Assembly: GCA_009996615.1 (NCBI GenBank)
Contig: JAACZU010000002.1
Span: forward strand, 206,045-270,044
From: Rhodanobacteraceae bacterium
GTDB lineage: Bacteria > Pseudomonadota > Gammaproteobacteria > Xanthomonadales > Rhodanobacteraceae
Direction: 5' to 3'
Length of the DNA: 64,000 bases
The translations under genes were made by a program, and so were the position numbers. The notes beneath the pieces are model-generated. The model worked only from the letters and a program-made list of their open reading frames with translations. It made no database searches and was not told where the DNA came from. Every line of letters starts with the position of its first letter. Within the stretch, counting starts at the first letter, position 1. Positions 18,631-27,819 of the stretch are shown piece by piece.

Positions 18631-19994
18631 TGCGAGAGCACCTCGGCAACATGCTCTACACGCTGCTCGTCGTCGCGGTCGCGGCGCTGCTCGCGTTCCT
18701 GTCCACGCGCTTCGGCGTCGAGCGCGACCTCAGCCACGCGCAGACCGCCAGCCTCGGCGCCGAATCGCGCGCGCTGATCGCCGCGCTCGACGGCCCGGTC
18801 GAGGTGGTCAGCTACGCGCGCCGGCAGGGCGGCCTGCGCGCGCTGATCGCCGACTTCGTCGAACGCTACCGCCGCGCCAAGCCGGACCTCACGCTGCGCT
18901 TCGTCGACCCGGATGCCGACCCCGGCGCGATGCGCGCGGCCGGCGTCACCATCGACGGCGAGCTGGAACTGCGCTACGGCGAGCGCAGCGAGCGCCTGAA
19001 GGTGCTCAGCGAAGCCGAGTTCTCGAGCGCGCTGCTGCGCCTGTCGCGCCAGCGCGAGCGCATCGTCGCGTTCCTCGAAGGCGAGGGCGAACGCGCCCCG
19101 CTCGGCCAGGCCAACGCGGACCTCGGCCAGTTCGTCACCACGCTCGCCAGCCGCGGCCTGCGCGCAGTGCCGCTGCCGCTCGCGCACACGAACGCGGTAC
19201 CCGACAACGCCGACCTCGTCGTCGTCGCGAACCCGCAGGTCGCGCTGCCGGCCTCCGTCGCCGACGCGCTGATCGACTACGTCGAGCGCGGCGGCGCGCT
19301 GCTGTGGCTGGCCGAGCCGGGCGAGCCCGGGCTTTCCGCCGGTGGCGGCCTCGACGCGCTCGCCGACGCGCTCGGCCTGCGCGTGCTGCCCGGCACCGTG
19401 GTCGACGCCAGCGGCCAGGCGTTCGGCCTGTCCGATCCGAGCTTCGTCGCGATGAGCGCATATCCGGCGCACGCGATCACGCACGACTTCGCACTGACCA
19501 CGCTGCTGCCGCAGCCGGTGGCGCTGGCCAAGCTCACCGAGGCGCGCTGGGCGATCGCGCCGCTGCTGCGCTCGAGCGAGCGCTCGTGGAACGAGACCGG
19601 CCACATCCCCAAGGCCGGCGAGAACGCCGACACGATCCGCCAGGACGCCGACGCCGGCGAGCTGCCCGGGCCGCTCGACCTCGGCCTCGCACTGACGCGC
19701 GTGTCGCCGCGGCCGGACCGGCGCGAGCAGCGCGTGGTCGTGCTCGGCGACGGCGACTTCCTGTCCAACAGCTTCATCGGCAACGGCGGCAACCGCGAGT
19801 TCGGACAGCGCGTGTTCGACTGGCTGCTCGGCGACGACGCGCAGATCGCGGTCGCCGACAAGAGCGCGCCGGACCGCGAACTGCACCTGTCGCAGGGCGC
19901 GCTGACCGCGCTCGCCGCGACGTTCCTGGTCGGCCTGCCGCTGCTGCTGGCCGGTAGCGGCGCGGCGATCTGGTGGCGCCGGCGGCGGCGCTGA
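18630..19994 (+). CDS. GldG-family ABC auxiliary protein
   Basis: A 454-residue protein with a transmembrane segment at both ends (about residues 8-24, LYTLLVVAVAALLAFLS; and near 432-448, FLVGLPLLLAGSGAAIWW) and a large periplasmic part. Stretches such as RERIVAFLEGEGER, ADLVVVANPQVALP and ALLWLAEPGEPGL, and GDGDFLSNSFIGNGGN, are those of the GldG / ABC_transp_aux (DUF4350-like) domain. It probably binds something outside the membrane and couples it to the permease. It is third of four genes. Confidence 0.83.
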   Translation: MREHLGNMLYTLLVVAVAALLAFLSTRFGVERDLSHAQTASLGAESRALIAALDGPVEVVSYARRQGGLRALIADFVERYRRAKPDLTLRFVDPDADPGAMRAAGVTIDGELELRYGERSERLKVLSEAEFSSALLRLSRQRERIVAFLEGEGERAPLGQANADLGQFVTTLASRGLRAVPLPLAHTNAVPDNADLVVVANPQVALPASVADALIDYVERGGALLWLAEPGEPGLSAGGGLDALADALGLRVLPGTVVDASGQAFGLSDPSFVAMSAYPAHAITHDFALTTLLPQPVALAKLTEARWAIAPLLRSSERSWNETGHIPKAGENADTIRQDADAGELPGPLDLGLALTRVSPRPDRREQRVVVLGDGDFLSNSFIGNGGNREFGQRVFDWLLGDDAQIAVADKSAPDRELHLSQGALTALAATFLVGLPLLLAGSGAAIWWRRRRR

Positions 19995-19995
19995 C

Positions 19996-20493
19996 ATGAA
20001 GCGGCGCACGCGCACGCTGGTCCTGCTCGCCGCGACCGCCGCGCTGCTCGGCGCGGCCGTGTTCGCGCAGCTGCGCCACGAACGCGCGCAGGCGCACGAT
20101 CCCCTGACCGACCTCGACCTCGCCGCCGTGCGCACGCTCATCGTCGACTGCCAGGGCTGCACGCCGCGCCGCTACGAAAAGGTCGACGGCTGTTGGCGCA
20201 TGACCGCGCCGCGCGAGCAGCCGGCCGACGCGGCGCGCATCGACAGGATGCTCGCGATCGCGCACGCGCCGGTGCGCTTCCGCCATGCGCGCGGCGAGAT
20301 CGATCCCGCCAAAGTCGGCCTCGCCCCGCCGCAGGCAACGCTGCAGCTCGACGGCACGACGCTCGCCTTCGGCGCCACCGACGCGATCCACGGCGACCGC
20401 TACGTCGCCGTCGGTACGACGATCGCGCTGGTGCCGGACCGCTTCAGCGCGTTGTTGTTCGCTGAAGAGCCGGGATTGGGGATTGGGGATTAG
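19996..20493 (+). CDS. DUF4340-like protein ending inside a repeat
   Basis: A 165-residue protein: signal-anchor start MKRRTRTLVLLAATAALLGAAVFA, then a DUF4340-like segment with VDGCWRMTAPREQPADAARIDRML, the motif usual for this family. It starts two bases after the GldG stop and completes the operon. The last nine or so codons (from about EEPGLGIGD) and the stop lie inside the dispersed repeat GAGCCGGGATTGGGG, so the natural C-terminus has been replaced or extended by repeat DNA. The first 155 residues have normal coding character. Confidence 0.75.
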   Translation: MKRRTRTLVLLAATAALLGAAVFAQLRHERAQAHDPLTDLDLAAVRTLIVDCQGCTPRRYEKVDGCWRMTAPREQPADAARIDRMLAIAHAPVRFRHARGEIDPAKVGLAPPQATLQLDGTTLAFGATDAIHGDRYVAVGTTIALVPDRFSALLFAEEPGLGIGD

Positions 20494-20865
20494 GGATTGG
20501 GTGAAAGCCGCGCCTCCCACGTAGGGTGGGACGCAGCCGCGCGGCAGCGCTGGGTGAAGCGCACCCGAGTCCCACCATCGCCGCGACGCTCCGGTGGGAC
20601 TCGCGTCCGTGCGTCGCGCCTCATCCAACCGCTCCGCGACGCTGCGTCCCACCCTACGGCCTGAAGAGCCGGGATTGGGGATTCGGGATTCGGGATTGGG
20701 TGAAAGCCGCGCTTCCCACGTAGGGTGGGACGCAGCCGCGCGGCAGCGCAGCGTTGAAGCGCACCCTTCGCGGCGAGTCCCACCATCGCCGCGGCGCTCC
20801 GGTGGGACTCGCGTCCGTGCGTCGCACCTCGTCCAACTGCTCCGCGGCGCTGCGCCCCACCCTAC
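20462..20865. repeat. Tandem duplication (199-bp unit) of GGGATTGGGG plus palindromic element
   Basis: Unit 1 starts at 20462 and unit 2 at 20661, with offset 199 bp. Each starts CTGAAGAGCCGGGATTGGGG, continues through GATT-rich short repeats and GTGAAAGCCGCGC, and ends in the palindromic element bounded by GTAGGGTGGGACGCAGCC and its complement (20521-20657 and 20720-20865). The whole 430-bp gap between the DUF4340-like gene and mutM is made of it. The units differ at scattered positions, so the duplication is not recent. Confidence 0.88.
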
Positions 20866-20923
20866 GGACCGGCACGGCCGCGACCCGCACGGTGCATGCC
20901 GCGCTCTGCGACAATGGCCGGCC

Positions 20924-21736
20924 ATGCCCGAACTGCCCGAAGTCGAAACCACGCGCCGCGGCCTCGCGCCGCATCTGCTCGGTCGCCGCGTCGTCGCGCT
21001 CGACGTGCGCCAGCCGCGGCTGCGCTGGCCGATCGCCGACGAACTGGTCGCGCAGCTGCCCGGCCAGCGCATCGCGGCGATCGAGCGGCGCGCGAAGTAC
21101 CTGCTCGTGCACACCGAACCGGGCAGCGCGCTGTTGCACCTGGGCATGTCCGGCGCGCTGCGCGTGCTGCCGGCCGACACGCCGGTCGGCACGCACGACC
21201 ACGTCGACTGGCGCCTCGACTCGGGCCAGGTACTGCGCTACACCGACCCGCGCCGCTTCGGCTGCCAGCTGTGGCGGCCGGCCGGCACCGTGCATCCGCT
21301 GCTGGCCGGGCTCGGCCCGGAACCGCTGTCCGACGCCTTCGACGGCGATCGCCTGTGGGCGCTGTCACGCGGCCGCAAGGCCGCGGTCAAGCTGTTCCTG
21401 ATGGACCAGGCGATCGTGGTCGGCGTCGGCAACATCTACGCGAGCGAGGCGCTGTTCGCGGCCGGCATCGATCCGCGCCGCGCCGCCGGCGCGGTCTCGC
21501 GTGCGCGCTACGCGCGGCTCGCGGACGAGGTCAAGCGCATCCTCGCTTACGCGATCACGCGCGGCGGCACCACGCTGCGCGACTTCATCAGCCCCGACGG
21601 CGTCCCCGGCTATTTCGAGCAGGAGCTGTTCGCCTACGGCCGCGACGGCGAGCCGTGCAAGGTCTGCGGCGCGTCGATCCGCGCGATCGTGCTCGGCCAG
21701 CGCTCGACGTTCTTCTGCGCGCGCTGCCAGCGCTGA
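20924..21736 (+). CDS. mutM: Formamidopyrimidine-DNA glycosylase
   Basis: A 270-residue base-excision repair glycosylase/AP lyase that removes 8-oxoguanine. The N-terminal catalytic proline and glutamates are in [14 protein letters not shown]; the catalytic lysine is in [28 protein letters not shown] and [12 protein letters not shown] follow. The C-terminal zinc finger is CKVCG ... FFCARCQR (C-x2-C-x16-17-C-x2-C). The ATG at 20924 is fixed because Pro2 is the catalytic residue. Flanked on both sides by palindromic elements. Confidence 0.97.
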   Translation: MPELPEVETTRRGLAPHLLGRRVVALDVRQPRLRWPIADELVAQLPGQRIAAIERRAKYLLVHTEPGSALLHLGMSGALRVLPADTPVGTHDHVDWRLDSGQVLRYTDPRRFGCQLWRPAGTVHPLLAGLGPEPLSDAFDGDRLWALSRGRKAAVKLFLMDQAIVVGVGNIYASEALFAAGIDPRRAAGAVSRARYARLADEVKRILAYAITRGGTTLRDFISPDGVPGYFEQELFAYGRDGEPCKVCGASIRAIVLGQRSTFFCARCQR

Positions 21737-21751
21737 CCGCAAGACTCTTGC

Positions 21752-21899
21752 GTAGGGTGGGACGCAGCGCCGAAGGCGCGAGTCCCACCACAGAGCGTGC
21801 CGTGGGACTCGCCGCTGCGCGGCTGCCGCCCACCCTACGGGGTTGCATGCCGCTTTTTCGCTTTTGCGAATCCCAATTCCCGAATCCCGATTCCCGGCC
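21752..21899. repeat. Palindromic GTAGGGTGGGAC element plus GGGAATCGGGAATT repeat
   Basis: 21752-21838 runs from GTAGGGTGGGACGCAGC to GCCCACCCTAC, a short (87 bp) copy of the element in the tandem units at 20521 and 20720. 21868-21899 is the inverted-orientation copy of the GGGATT repeat (AATCCCAATTCCCGAATCCC). Together they fill the gap between mutM and the convergent gene at 21901. Confidence 0.85.
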
Positions 21900-21900
21900 C

Positions 21901-22659
21901 TCAGGGCCAGCGCAGCGCGAGGTGGCGGTTGTTGAAGGCCGGGTCGTCGAGCGTGCCGGCGGCGTGCACGGTCATGCCCTGCGGCGCGCCTTCGACCTCG
22001 ACCACGTGGCCGTCGGCGACGCGTCCGCCGCGCGCCTGGAACTCGACGAACTGGCCGGCGAGTTCGCCGGCGGATTCGGCCAGTTCGGCCGGCACGTTGC
22101 GGATGCTGAGGTCGGGCCGGGCGAACTTGCGCAGGCCGCGCGTGTGCACGTGCAGGCGGCCGGGGTGCTGCTCGTCCTCGTTGCACAGGATCAGCACGTG
22201 GTCGCGCGCGTCGAACGCGTCGGCGGCGAAGAAGCGCTCGCGCCAGGTCGGCGCGTCGAACATCGACAGCGTCTGCGGGTCGATGACGGCGACGCCGCCG
22301 CCGTCCATCAGCGCGGTGATCGTGCCGACGAGGTCGCGCAGCGCGTCGAGGTCAGGCGGGTCGGCGAGGCTGCCGCGCAGCATCACGCATTCGCCGGCGC
22401 GCTTGGCCCGCTCGAACAGCGGCGCGTCCTCCTCGTACAGCAGGCCGCCGAGCATGCCGGCCAGCGGATAGCCGTCCCAGCGCGCCAGTTCGCGGTTCAC
22501 GTAGCGCACGACGTCGATGCCGGGCGGCGTGCCGCGCGTGCGGTACTTCTGCGCGTCGACCTGGAAGTCGTTGCCGAAGTCGCCGAACACGAACCAGAGC
22601 AGGAACGCCTCCTCGCCGCTGTCGCGCCATTGCGGCCGGGGCCAGTGCGGGGTCGTCAT
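21901..22659 (-). CDS. Hypothetical cytosolic protein coupled to tdk
   Basis: A 252-residue protein, not recognised. [22 protein letters not shown] is followed by [19 protein letters not shown] and by [21 protein letters not shown]; a C-terminal part around [14 protein letters not shown]-like sequence (DGHVVEVEG) looks beta-rich. No signal peptide or membrane segment is seen. The middle [19 protein letters not shown] resembles proteins annotated only as conserved hypothetical in xanthomonads. The ATG overlaps the tdk stop by four bases (ATGA), so it is translated with thymidine kinase; that coupling is the only clue to role. Confidence 0.7.
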   Translation of the reverse strand: MTTPHWPRPQWRDSGEEAFLLWFVFGDFGNDFQVDAQKYRTRGTPPGIDVVRYVNRELARWDGYPLAGMLGGLLYEEDAPLFERAKRAGECVMLRGSLADPPDLDALRDLVGTITALMDGGGVAVIDPQTLSMFDAPTWRERFFAADAFDARDHVLILCNEDEQHPGRLHVHTRGLRKFARPDLSIRNVPAELAESAGELAGQFVEFQARGGRVADGHVVEVEGAPQGMTVHAAGTLDDPAFNNRHLALRWP

Positions 22660-23300
22660 CGTTGCGGCTCCTGCCGCGCATCGAGCGGCAACACGGGTTG
22701 CTGGAGTTCGACGCGGCCGGCGCCGGACATGATGTTCTTGAACTCGGGCCGGCTGACAGAGACGTAGCGGTCGTTGCCGCCGATCTCGACCTGCGGGCCG
22801 TCGGTGACCGCGCGGCCGTGTTCGTCGACGCGCACGACCATCGTCGCCTTGCGTCCGCTGTGGCAGATCGTCTTGATCTCGGTCAGGTTGTCGGCCCACG
22901 CGAGCAGGTACTGGCTGCCCTCGAACAGCTCGCCGCGGAAGTCGGTGCGCAGGCCGTAGGCGAGCACCGGCACGCCGAGCGCATCGACCACGTCGCTGAG
23001 CTGCCAGACCTGCGCCTTGGACAGGAACTGCGCCTCGTCGACCAGCGCGCAGCCGAGCGGGCCGTGCGCGGCGACGTCGGCCTGCACGATGGCGAGCAGG
23101 TCGTCCTCGCGCGCGAAGCGGCGTGCGTCCGCGCGCAGGCCGATGCGCGAGGCGACCACGCCCTCGCCGGCGCGCGTGTCGAGCTGCGGCGTCAGGATCA
23201 GCGTGCGCATGCCGCGCTCGTGGTAGTTGTACGCGCTCTGCAGCAGCGTCGTGGTCTTGCCGGCGTTCATCGCCGAGTAATAGAAATACAGCTTGGCCAT
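22656..23300 (-). CDS. tdk: Thymidine kinase
   Basis: A 214-residue type II thymidine kinase salvaging thymidine to d[23 protein letters not shown] contains the P-loop; [15 protein letters not shown] holds the catalytic glutamate; the lasso region includes [10 protein letters not shown] and YVSVSRPEF. The zinc-site cysteines of the lasso seem reduced to one ([11 protein letters not shown]), as in several gammaproteobacterial Tdks. The start is certain from the N-terminus, but no Shine-Dalgarno sequence precedes it: the 5' side is the repeat at 23303-23342. Confidence 0.95.
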   Translation of the reverse strand: MAKLYFYYSAMNAGKTTTLLQSAYNYHERGMRTLILTPQLDTRAGEGVVASRIGLRADARRFAREDDLLAIVQADVAAHGPLGCALVDEAQFLSKAQVWQLSDVVDALGVPVLAYGLRTDFRGELFEGSQYLLAWADNLTEIKTICHSGRKATMVVRVDEHGRAVTDGPQVEIGGNDRYVSVSRPEFKNIMSGAGRVELQQPVLPLDARQEPQR

Positions 23301-23302
23301 TG

Positions 23303-23342
23303 AGGAGCCGGGATTGGGGATTCGGGATTGGGGATTCGGGCA
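23303..23342. repeat. GGGATTGGGGATTCGGG repeat abutting the tdk start
   Basis: GAGCCGGGATTGGGGATTCG followed by GGATTGGGGATTCGGG matches the repeat in the tandem units near 20466 and 20667. It begins two bases upstream of the tdk ATG and occupies the whole untranslated leader. The remaining gap to the Sel1 gene (23343-23491) shows no feature. Confidence 0.85.
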
Positions 23343-23491
23343 CAGCGTGCCCGCGGCAATGCGCAAGTGTGGCACATGGGCGCGTGCCCTCCCGCGGGAC
23401 GACGAGCTGACCCCATCCCGTGACGCCGGGCGTCGCGACAAGGACGCACACCGGCACGTTGGTGATGCCGGCCGGCCTGCGGCCGTCCAGC

Positions 23492-24157
23492 CTACTTCGA
23501 TGCCGTGCCGGAACGGCGCGTCCACAGCGCATCCTGCGTGCGCCAGTGCTGGTCCGCGTCCCAGAAACGCGGGTCGTGGTAGATCAGGCCCGGCAGCTCG
23601 ATGACGCGGCCGCTGGCCTGATCGAACATCTTGACTCGCGACGTGCCGCCCTTGCCGGTGCGGCTGCCGGTGGTGGTCTCGATCCGGTAGCGCACCAGCT
23701 CCTTTTCCATGCGCGGCTTGGCGACGTCGTCGGCGAACCCGGCGTAGATGCCCTGGCCAATCTCCACTGCGCGGGTGCGCTCGGCCGCATCGAGTTCGTT
23801 CCAGTATCGCTCGCGCTGCGCGAGCAGGTCCGGATAGCCGCGCTCGGCCGCCAGGTCCATCCACGCATACGCCTGTGCGCGATCGCGGCTGACGCCCTCG
23901 CCGTTCCACAGCATCGTCGCCAGCATCGCCTGCGACGGCTTGTCGGCGTAGCGTGCGGCGAGGCGGAACTTGTCGAACGCCTCGGCGTAGCGCTTCTTCT
24001 GGTACGCCTGCTCGCCGGCGTCGCGCCAGCGCAGGTCCGGATGCGCGATCAGGTAGCCCTCGCTGCTGACGAGGTCGGGTTGCGGATTGACGGCCTGCGC
24101 GAGCGGCAGCATGGCCAGGCCGAGGGCGAGCGCGAGCGCGCGGTGGATGAATCGCAT
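23492..24157 (-). CDS. Periplasmic Sel1-like repeat protein
   Basis: A 221-residue protein with a signal peptide ([22 protein letters not shown], cleavage after AQA at about residue 22). One to two Sel1-like repeats follow: [21 protein letters not shown] and [29 protein letters not shown], the latter being a textbook Sel1 unit. The C-terminal half ([26 protein letters not shown]) is not recognised. Sel1 repeats mediate protein-protein contact. The ATG at 24157 is preceded by GGACTTTCC without a clear ribosome site. It is divergent from rep. Confidence 0.8.
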   Translation of the reverse strand: MRFIHRALALALGLAMLPLAQAVNPQPDLVSSEGYLIAHPDLRWRDAGEQAYQKKRYAEAFDKFRLAARYADKPSQAMLATMLWNGEGVSRDRAQAYAWMDLAAERGYPDLLAQRERYWNELDAAERTRAVEIGQGIYAGFADDVAKPRMEKELVRYRIETTTGSRTGKGGTSRVKMFDQASGRVIELPGLIYHDPRFWDADQHWRTQDALWTRRSGTASK

Positions 24158-24324
24158 CGGAAAGTCCTCCCCATGAGTCTGCTGGACACCGGTCGCGCCA
24201 GCCTGTTGCGCCGTGACGCCACGGCGTGCCGCATCGTCGCACACCGACGCCGCCATGCGGCTTGTCAAGCTGTGACCGACCCGGCCGCGCAGGCACAATG
24301 GCGCGCCCGTTCCACGATCCCGCG

Positions 24325-26304
24325 ATGAGCCTCAACCCGCAACAACGCGCCGCCGTCGAGTACTGCGACGGTCCGCTGCTCGTGCTCGCCGGCGCGGGCT
24401 CGGGCAAGACGCGCGTGATCACCGAGAAGATCGCGCACCTGATCCGCCGCCGCCAGGTGCCGGCGGCCAAGATCGCCGCGATCACGTTCACGAACAAGTC
24501 CGCGCGCGAGATGCGCGAGCGCGTCGGCAAGCTGGTCAGCGGCAGCGCGGGCGAAGGCCTGACCGTGTGCACGTTCCATGCGCTGGGCCTGAAGTTCCTG
24601 CAGATCGAGCACGAGCGCGCGAACCTGCGCCGTGGCTTCTCGGTGCTCGACGCGGACGACACGCAAGGCATCATCAAGGAGCTGGCGCCTAAGGGGATCA
24701 AGCCGGACGCGCTGTTCGCGCTGCAGTCACTGGTCTCGCGCGCGAAGAACGAGGGCTTCACGCCGGAGCAGGCGGCGCTGCGCGCGACCAGCGCGCGCGA
24801 GCAGGAGGCGGCCGCGATCTACGCCGCGTACCAGAAGCGCCTGGCCGCGTTCAACGCGGTCGACTTCGACGACCTGATCCGCCTGCCGCTGACGATCCTC
24901 GAAGGCGATGCCGAGGCCTGCGCGATCTGGCGCGAGCGCCTGCGCTACCTCCTGGTCGACGAGTACCAGGACAGCAACGGCGCGCAGTACCGGCTGGTCA
25001 AGGCGCTCGCCGGCGAGCGCGGCCTGTTCACCGCGGTCGGCGACGACGACCAGTCGATCTATGCCTGGCGCGGCGCGAACCCGGAGAACCTGGCCGAGCT
25101 GTCGCGCGACTACCCCAGGCTGAAGGTGGTCAAGCTCGAGCAGAACTACCGCTGCGCGCGGCGCATCCTGCGTGCGGCGAACGCGGTGATCGCCAACAAC
25201 GCGCACCTGTTCGAAAAGCGCCTGTGGAGCGAGCAGGGCGAGGGCCCGCCGATCCGCGTGGTCGAATGCCGCGACGACGAGCACGAGGCCGAGCGCGTCG
25301 CCGGCGCGATCACGCACCTGGCCGAGAAGCACAAGGCGCCGTGGCACGAGTTCGCGATCCTGTACCGCGGCAACCACCAGTCGCGCGTGCTGGAAAAGGC
25401 GCTGCGCGTCGCGCGCGTGCCGTACCACGTGACCGGCGGCACCGCATTCCTCGACCGCGCCGAGGTCAAGGACCTGCTCGCCTACCTGCGCCTGGTCAAC
25501 AACCCGGACGACGACGCGGCGTTCCTGCGCGTGGTCAACCTGCCGCGCCGCGACATCGGCGCGACCACGCTGGAGAAGCTCGGCGAACTGGCCGGCGCGC
25601 GCCACGTCTCGCTGCTGCAGGCGGCGCAGAGCGATGCCGTGCTCGGCCAGCTGACCGGCCGCGCGGCCTCGTCGCTGGTCGGCTTCACCGACCTGATCCG
25701 CGAACTCGCCGCGCGCGCGCGGCGCCTGCCGGCGTCCGAGCTGGTCGAGGAACTGATCCGCCGCGTCGGCTACGCCGAGCACATCGCGACGCAGGTCAAG
25801 GAGCCGGCGCTGCGCGAGCGGCGGCTGGAGAACCTCAAGGAACTTTCCGAGTGGTTCCGCGCGATGCAGAAGGACGGCGCCGCCGGCGACCTCGCCGCGC
25901 AGCTCGCGCTGCTCAGCCACGGCGACCGCGACGACCCGGGCAATGCGGTGCGCATGATGACGCTGCACTCGGCCAAGGGGCTGGAGTTCCGCTTCGTGTT
26001 CCTGGTCGGCGTCGACGACAACACGCTGCCGCACGAGGGGAGCCTCGCCGAAGGCCGCGTCGAGGAGGAGCGGCGCCTGATGTACGTCGGCATCACGCGC
26101 GCGAAGGAATTGCTGAGCCTGAGCTACGCCAAGCGCAAGAAGCGCTTCGGCGAGATCATCCTCAACGAGCCGAGCCGCTTCCTGAAGGAGATGCCAGGCG
26201 AGGACCTGCACTGGTCCGGCCGCGACAGCGAGCAGGACGCCGAGCACCGCAAGGAAGTGGCCGCCTCGAGCATCGCCAAGCTGGCGGCGTTGTTTGGCGA
26301 TTAG
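24325..26304 (+). CDS. rep: ATP-dependent DNA helicase Rep
   Basis: A 659-residue superfamily 1A 3'-5' helicase that helps replication forks pass bound proteins. Motif [13 protein letters not shown] (about residues 20-31), Ia [76 protein letters not shown] are all present. Length and the DDDQS form of motif III fit Rep rather than UvrD (about 720). ATG 24325 gives [20 protein letters not shown], the Rep N-terminus. Confidence 0.96.
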   Translation: MSLNPQQRAAVEYCDGPLLVLAGAGSGKTRVITEKIAHLIRRRQVPAAKIAAITFTNKSAREMRERVGKLVSGSAGEGLTVCTFHALGLKFLQIEHERANLRRGFSVLDADDTQGIIKELAPKGIKPDALFALQSLVSRAKNEGFTPEQAALRATSAREQEAAAIYAAYQKRLAAFNAVDFDDLIRLPLTILEGDAEACAIWRERLRYLLVDEYQDSNGAQYRLVKALAGERGLFTAVGDDDQSIYAWRGANPENLAELSRDYPRLKVVKLEQNYRCARRILRAANAVIANNAHLFEKRLWSEQGEGPPIRVVECRDDEHEAERVAGAITHLAEKHKAPWHEFAILYRGNHQSRVLEKALRVARVPYHVTGGTAFLDRAEVKDLLAYLRLVNNPDDDAAFLRVVNLPRRDIGATTLEKLGELAGARHVSLLQAAQSDAVLGQLTGRAASSLVGFTDLIRELAARARRLPASELVEELIRRVGYAEHIATQVKEPALRERRLENLKELSEWFRAMQKDGAAGDLAAQLALLSHGDRDDPGNAVRMMTLHSAKGLEFRFVFLVGVDDNTLPHEGSLAEGRVEEERRLMYVGITRAKELLSLSYAKRKKRFGEIILNEPSRFLKEMPGEDLHWSGRDSEQDAEHRKEVAASSIAKLAALFGD

Positions 26305-26317
26305 GCGGGCGTTTCGC

Positions 26318-26358
26318 CGGTGGGACTCGCCGCTACGCGGCTGCGGCCCACCCTGCGG
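26318..26358. repeat. Partial palindromic element (3' part)
   Basis: GGTGGGACTCGCCGCTACGCGGCTGCGGCCCACCCTGCGG-like sequence (quoted in part: GGTGGGACTCGCCGC) matches the last third of the element at 21752-21838. It lies directly after rep and just before the gdx riboswitch. Confidence 0.7.
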
Positions 26359-26371
26359 TGGCATCGCGCAC

Positions 26372-26442
26372 ACGGACTCGGGGACGGCCCCGGTGTTCCT
26401 TCACCGATCGGGGACGGCCCCTTTTTCACTGAAGGAGCATCC
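26372..26442 (+). promoter_or_regulatory. Guanidine-II (mini-ykkC) riboswitch
   Basis: Two identical hairpins GGGG-ACGG-CCCC lie at 26380-26391 and 26410-26421, each with an ACGR tetraloop, which is the hallmark of the guanidine-II riboswitch. The linker holds TTCCTTCA (26396-26403), which can pair over eight bases with TGAAGGAG (26430-26437), the ribosome site of the next gene. That is the known arrangement for translational control: with guanidine the hairpins form and kiss, freeing the ribosome site. The downstream gene is a guanidinium exporter homologue, which supports the call strongly. Confidence 0.9.
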
Positions 26443-26757
26443 ATGTCCTGGCTCATCCTCGTCCTCGCCGGCCTGTTCGAAATCGGCTGGGCGATCGGCC
26501 TCAAGTACACCGAAGGCTTCACGCGGCTGTGGCCGAGCCTGGCCACCGCCGCGGCGATGGTCGTCAGCCTCGGCCTGCTCGGCATCGCGATGAAGACGCT
26601 GCCGGTCGGCACCGCCTACGCGGTCTGGGTCGGCGTCGGCGCGGTCGGCACGCTGATCCTCGGCATCGTGCTGTTCGGCGAGCCGGCCAACCCGGCGCGG
26701 CTGGCCAGCGCCGGACTGATCCTCGCCGGCCTGATCGGCCTGAAGCTGGCGTCGTAG
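26443..26757 (+). CDS. gdx: Small multidrug resistance family guanidinium exporter (Gdx/SugE)
   Basis: A 104-residue inner-membrane protein with four helices: [57 protein letters not shown] and [15 protein letters not shown]. The essential glutamate is E13 in GLFEIGWA, and [14 protein letters not shown] is the SugE/Gdx signature. Gdx exchanges guanidinium for protons. GAAGGAG lies five bases before the ATG, and the upstream guanidine-II riboswitch gives independent evidence of the substrate. Confidence 0.95.
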   Translation: MSWLILVLAGLFEIGWAIGLKYTEGFTRLWPSLATAAAMVVSLGLLGIAMKTLPVGTAYAVWVGVGAVGTLILGIVLFGEPANPARLASAGLILAGLIGLKLAS

Positions 26758-26904
26758 CCCCGCCGTTCGCGCAGGAGTGGGCCATGCCCGCGACCGGTCA
26801 GGCACCGATCGTTCGCCCAGTGCGCCGGATCGTTCGCGCCGGCCGGCTTGTGCAGGGCACGGCGCGCGCGCATCTTGCGGGTCATTCCTCCACGGAGATC
26901 CGCC

Positions 26905-27765
26905 ATGACTGCCACTGCACTGACCAGCCGCCGCGTCGCCCGCGTGGTGCGCGGACAGCCGACCTCGGACGGCGCCGGCGTCAAGCTCACGCGCGTGATC
27001 GGCCAGCGCGACCTCGACATGCTCGATCCGTTCCTGATGCTGGACGAGTTCCGCTCCGACCAGGCCGGCGACTACCTCGCCGGCTTCCCGGACCATCCGC
27101 ACCGCGGCTTCGAGACCGTCACCTACATGCTCGCCGGGCGCATGCGCCACGGCGACAACCAGGGCAATTCCGGCCTGCTGACGCCGGGCAGCATGCAGTG
27201 GATGACCGCCGGCCGCGGCATCGTGCACTCGGAGATGCCCGAGCAGGAGGACGGCCTGATGTGGGGCTTCCAGCTGTGGGTCAACCTGCCGGCCAGCGAC
27301 AAGATGACCGCGCCGCGCTACCAGGACATTGCGCCGGAGCGGATCCCGCAGGTGCAGCCGGCAGACGGCGTGCGCGTGCGCGTGCTGGCCGGCGAGCTCG
27401 ACGGCGTGCGCGGCCCGGTCAGCGGCATCGCGACCGCGCCGGTGTATTTCGACGTCGAACTCGCCGCCGGCGCGCGCGTCGCGCTGCCGCTGCCGCCGAC
27501 GCACAACGCGTTCGCCTACGTCTACGGCGGCCACGCGCAGCTCGGGCCGGAGGAGGCGCCGACGCCGCTGCGCCGCGGCGACCTTGGCGTGCTCGAGCGC
27601 AACGGTGACGAGCTGGTCATCGCCGCCGGCGGCGAGCCGGCGCGGCTGATCGTCGTCGCCGGGCGGCCGCTCGGTGAGCCGGTCGCCAAGTACGGGCCGT
27701 TCGTGATGAACACGCCCGAGCAGATCATGGAAGCGATCCGCGACTACCAGGCGGGCAAGTTCTGA
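26905..27765 (+). CDS. Pirin family protein
   Basis: A 286-residue bicupin. The N-terminal cupin has FPDHPHRGFETVTYMLAG, whose histidines (HPHRGFE) bind iron, and GNSGLLTPGSMQWMTAGRGIVHSE with the fourth ligand histidine. QLWVNLPASDKM leads into the second cupin (PLPPTHNAFAYVYGG). Bacterial pirins such as YhhW can act as quercetin dioxygenases; others bind metabolic enzymes. The start MTATALTSRRVARVVRG at 26905 has GGAGAT seven bases upstream. Single gene, convergent with the cyanophycinase-like gene. Confidence 0.93.
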   Translation: MTATALTSRRVARVVRGQPTSDGAGVKLTRVIGQRDLDMLDPFLMLDEFRSDQAGDYLAGFPDHPHRGFETVTYMLAGRMRHGDNQGNSGLLTPGSMQWMTAGRGIVHSEMPEQEDGLMWGFQLWVNLPASDKMTAPRYQDIAPERIPQVQPADGVRVRVLAGELDGVRGPVSGIATAPVYFDVELAAGARVALPLPPTHNAFAYVYGGHAQLGPEEAPTPLRRGDLGVLERNGDELVIAAGGEPARLIVVAGRPLGEPVAKYGPFVMNTPEQIMEAIRDYQAGKF

Positions 27766-27819
27766 GGCCAATCCTCGTCCCGGCCCTGGCCGGGATGAGG
27801 GCATCGGCAACGGCAGGCG

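Noticed and set aside
26380-26421. Pair of GGGGACGGCCCC hairpins first considered a REP/RAYT-type repeat
   Set aside because: The ACGR loops, the linker complementary to the ribosome site and the gdx gene downstream fit a guanidine-II riboswitch much better.
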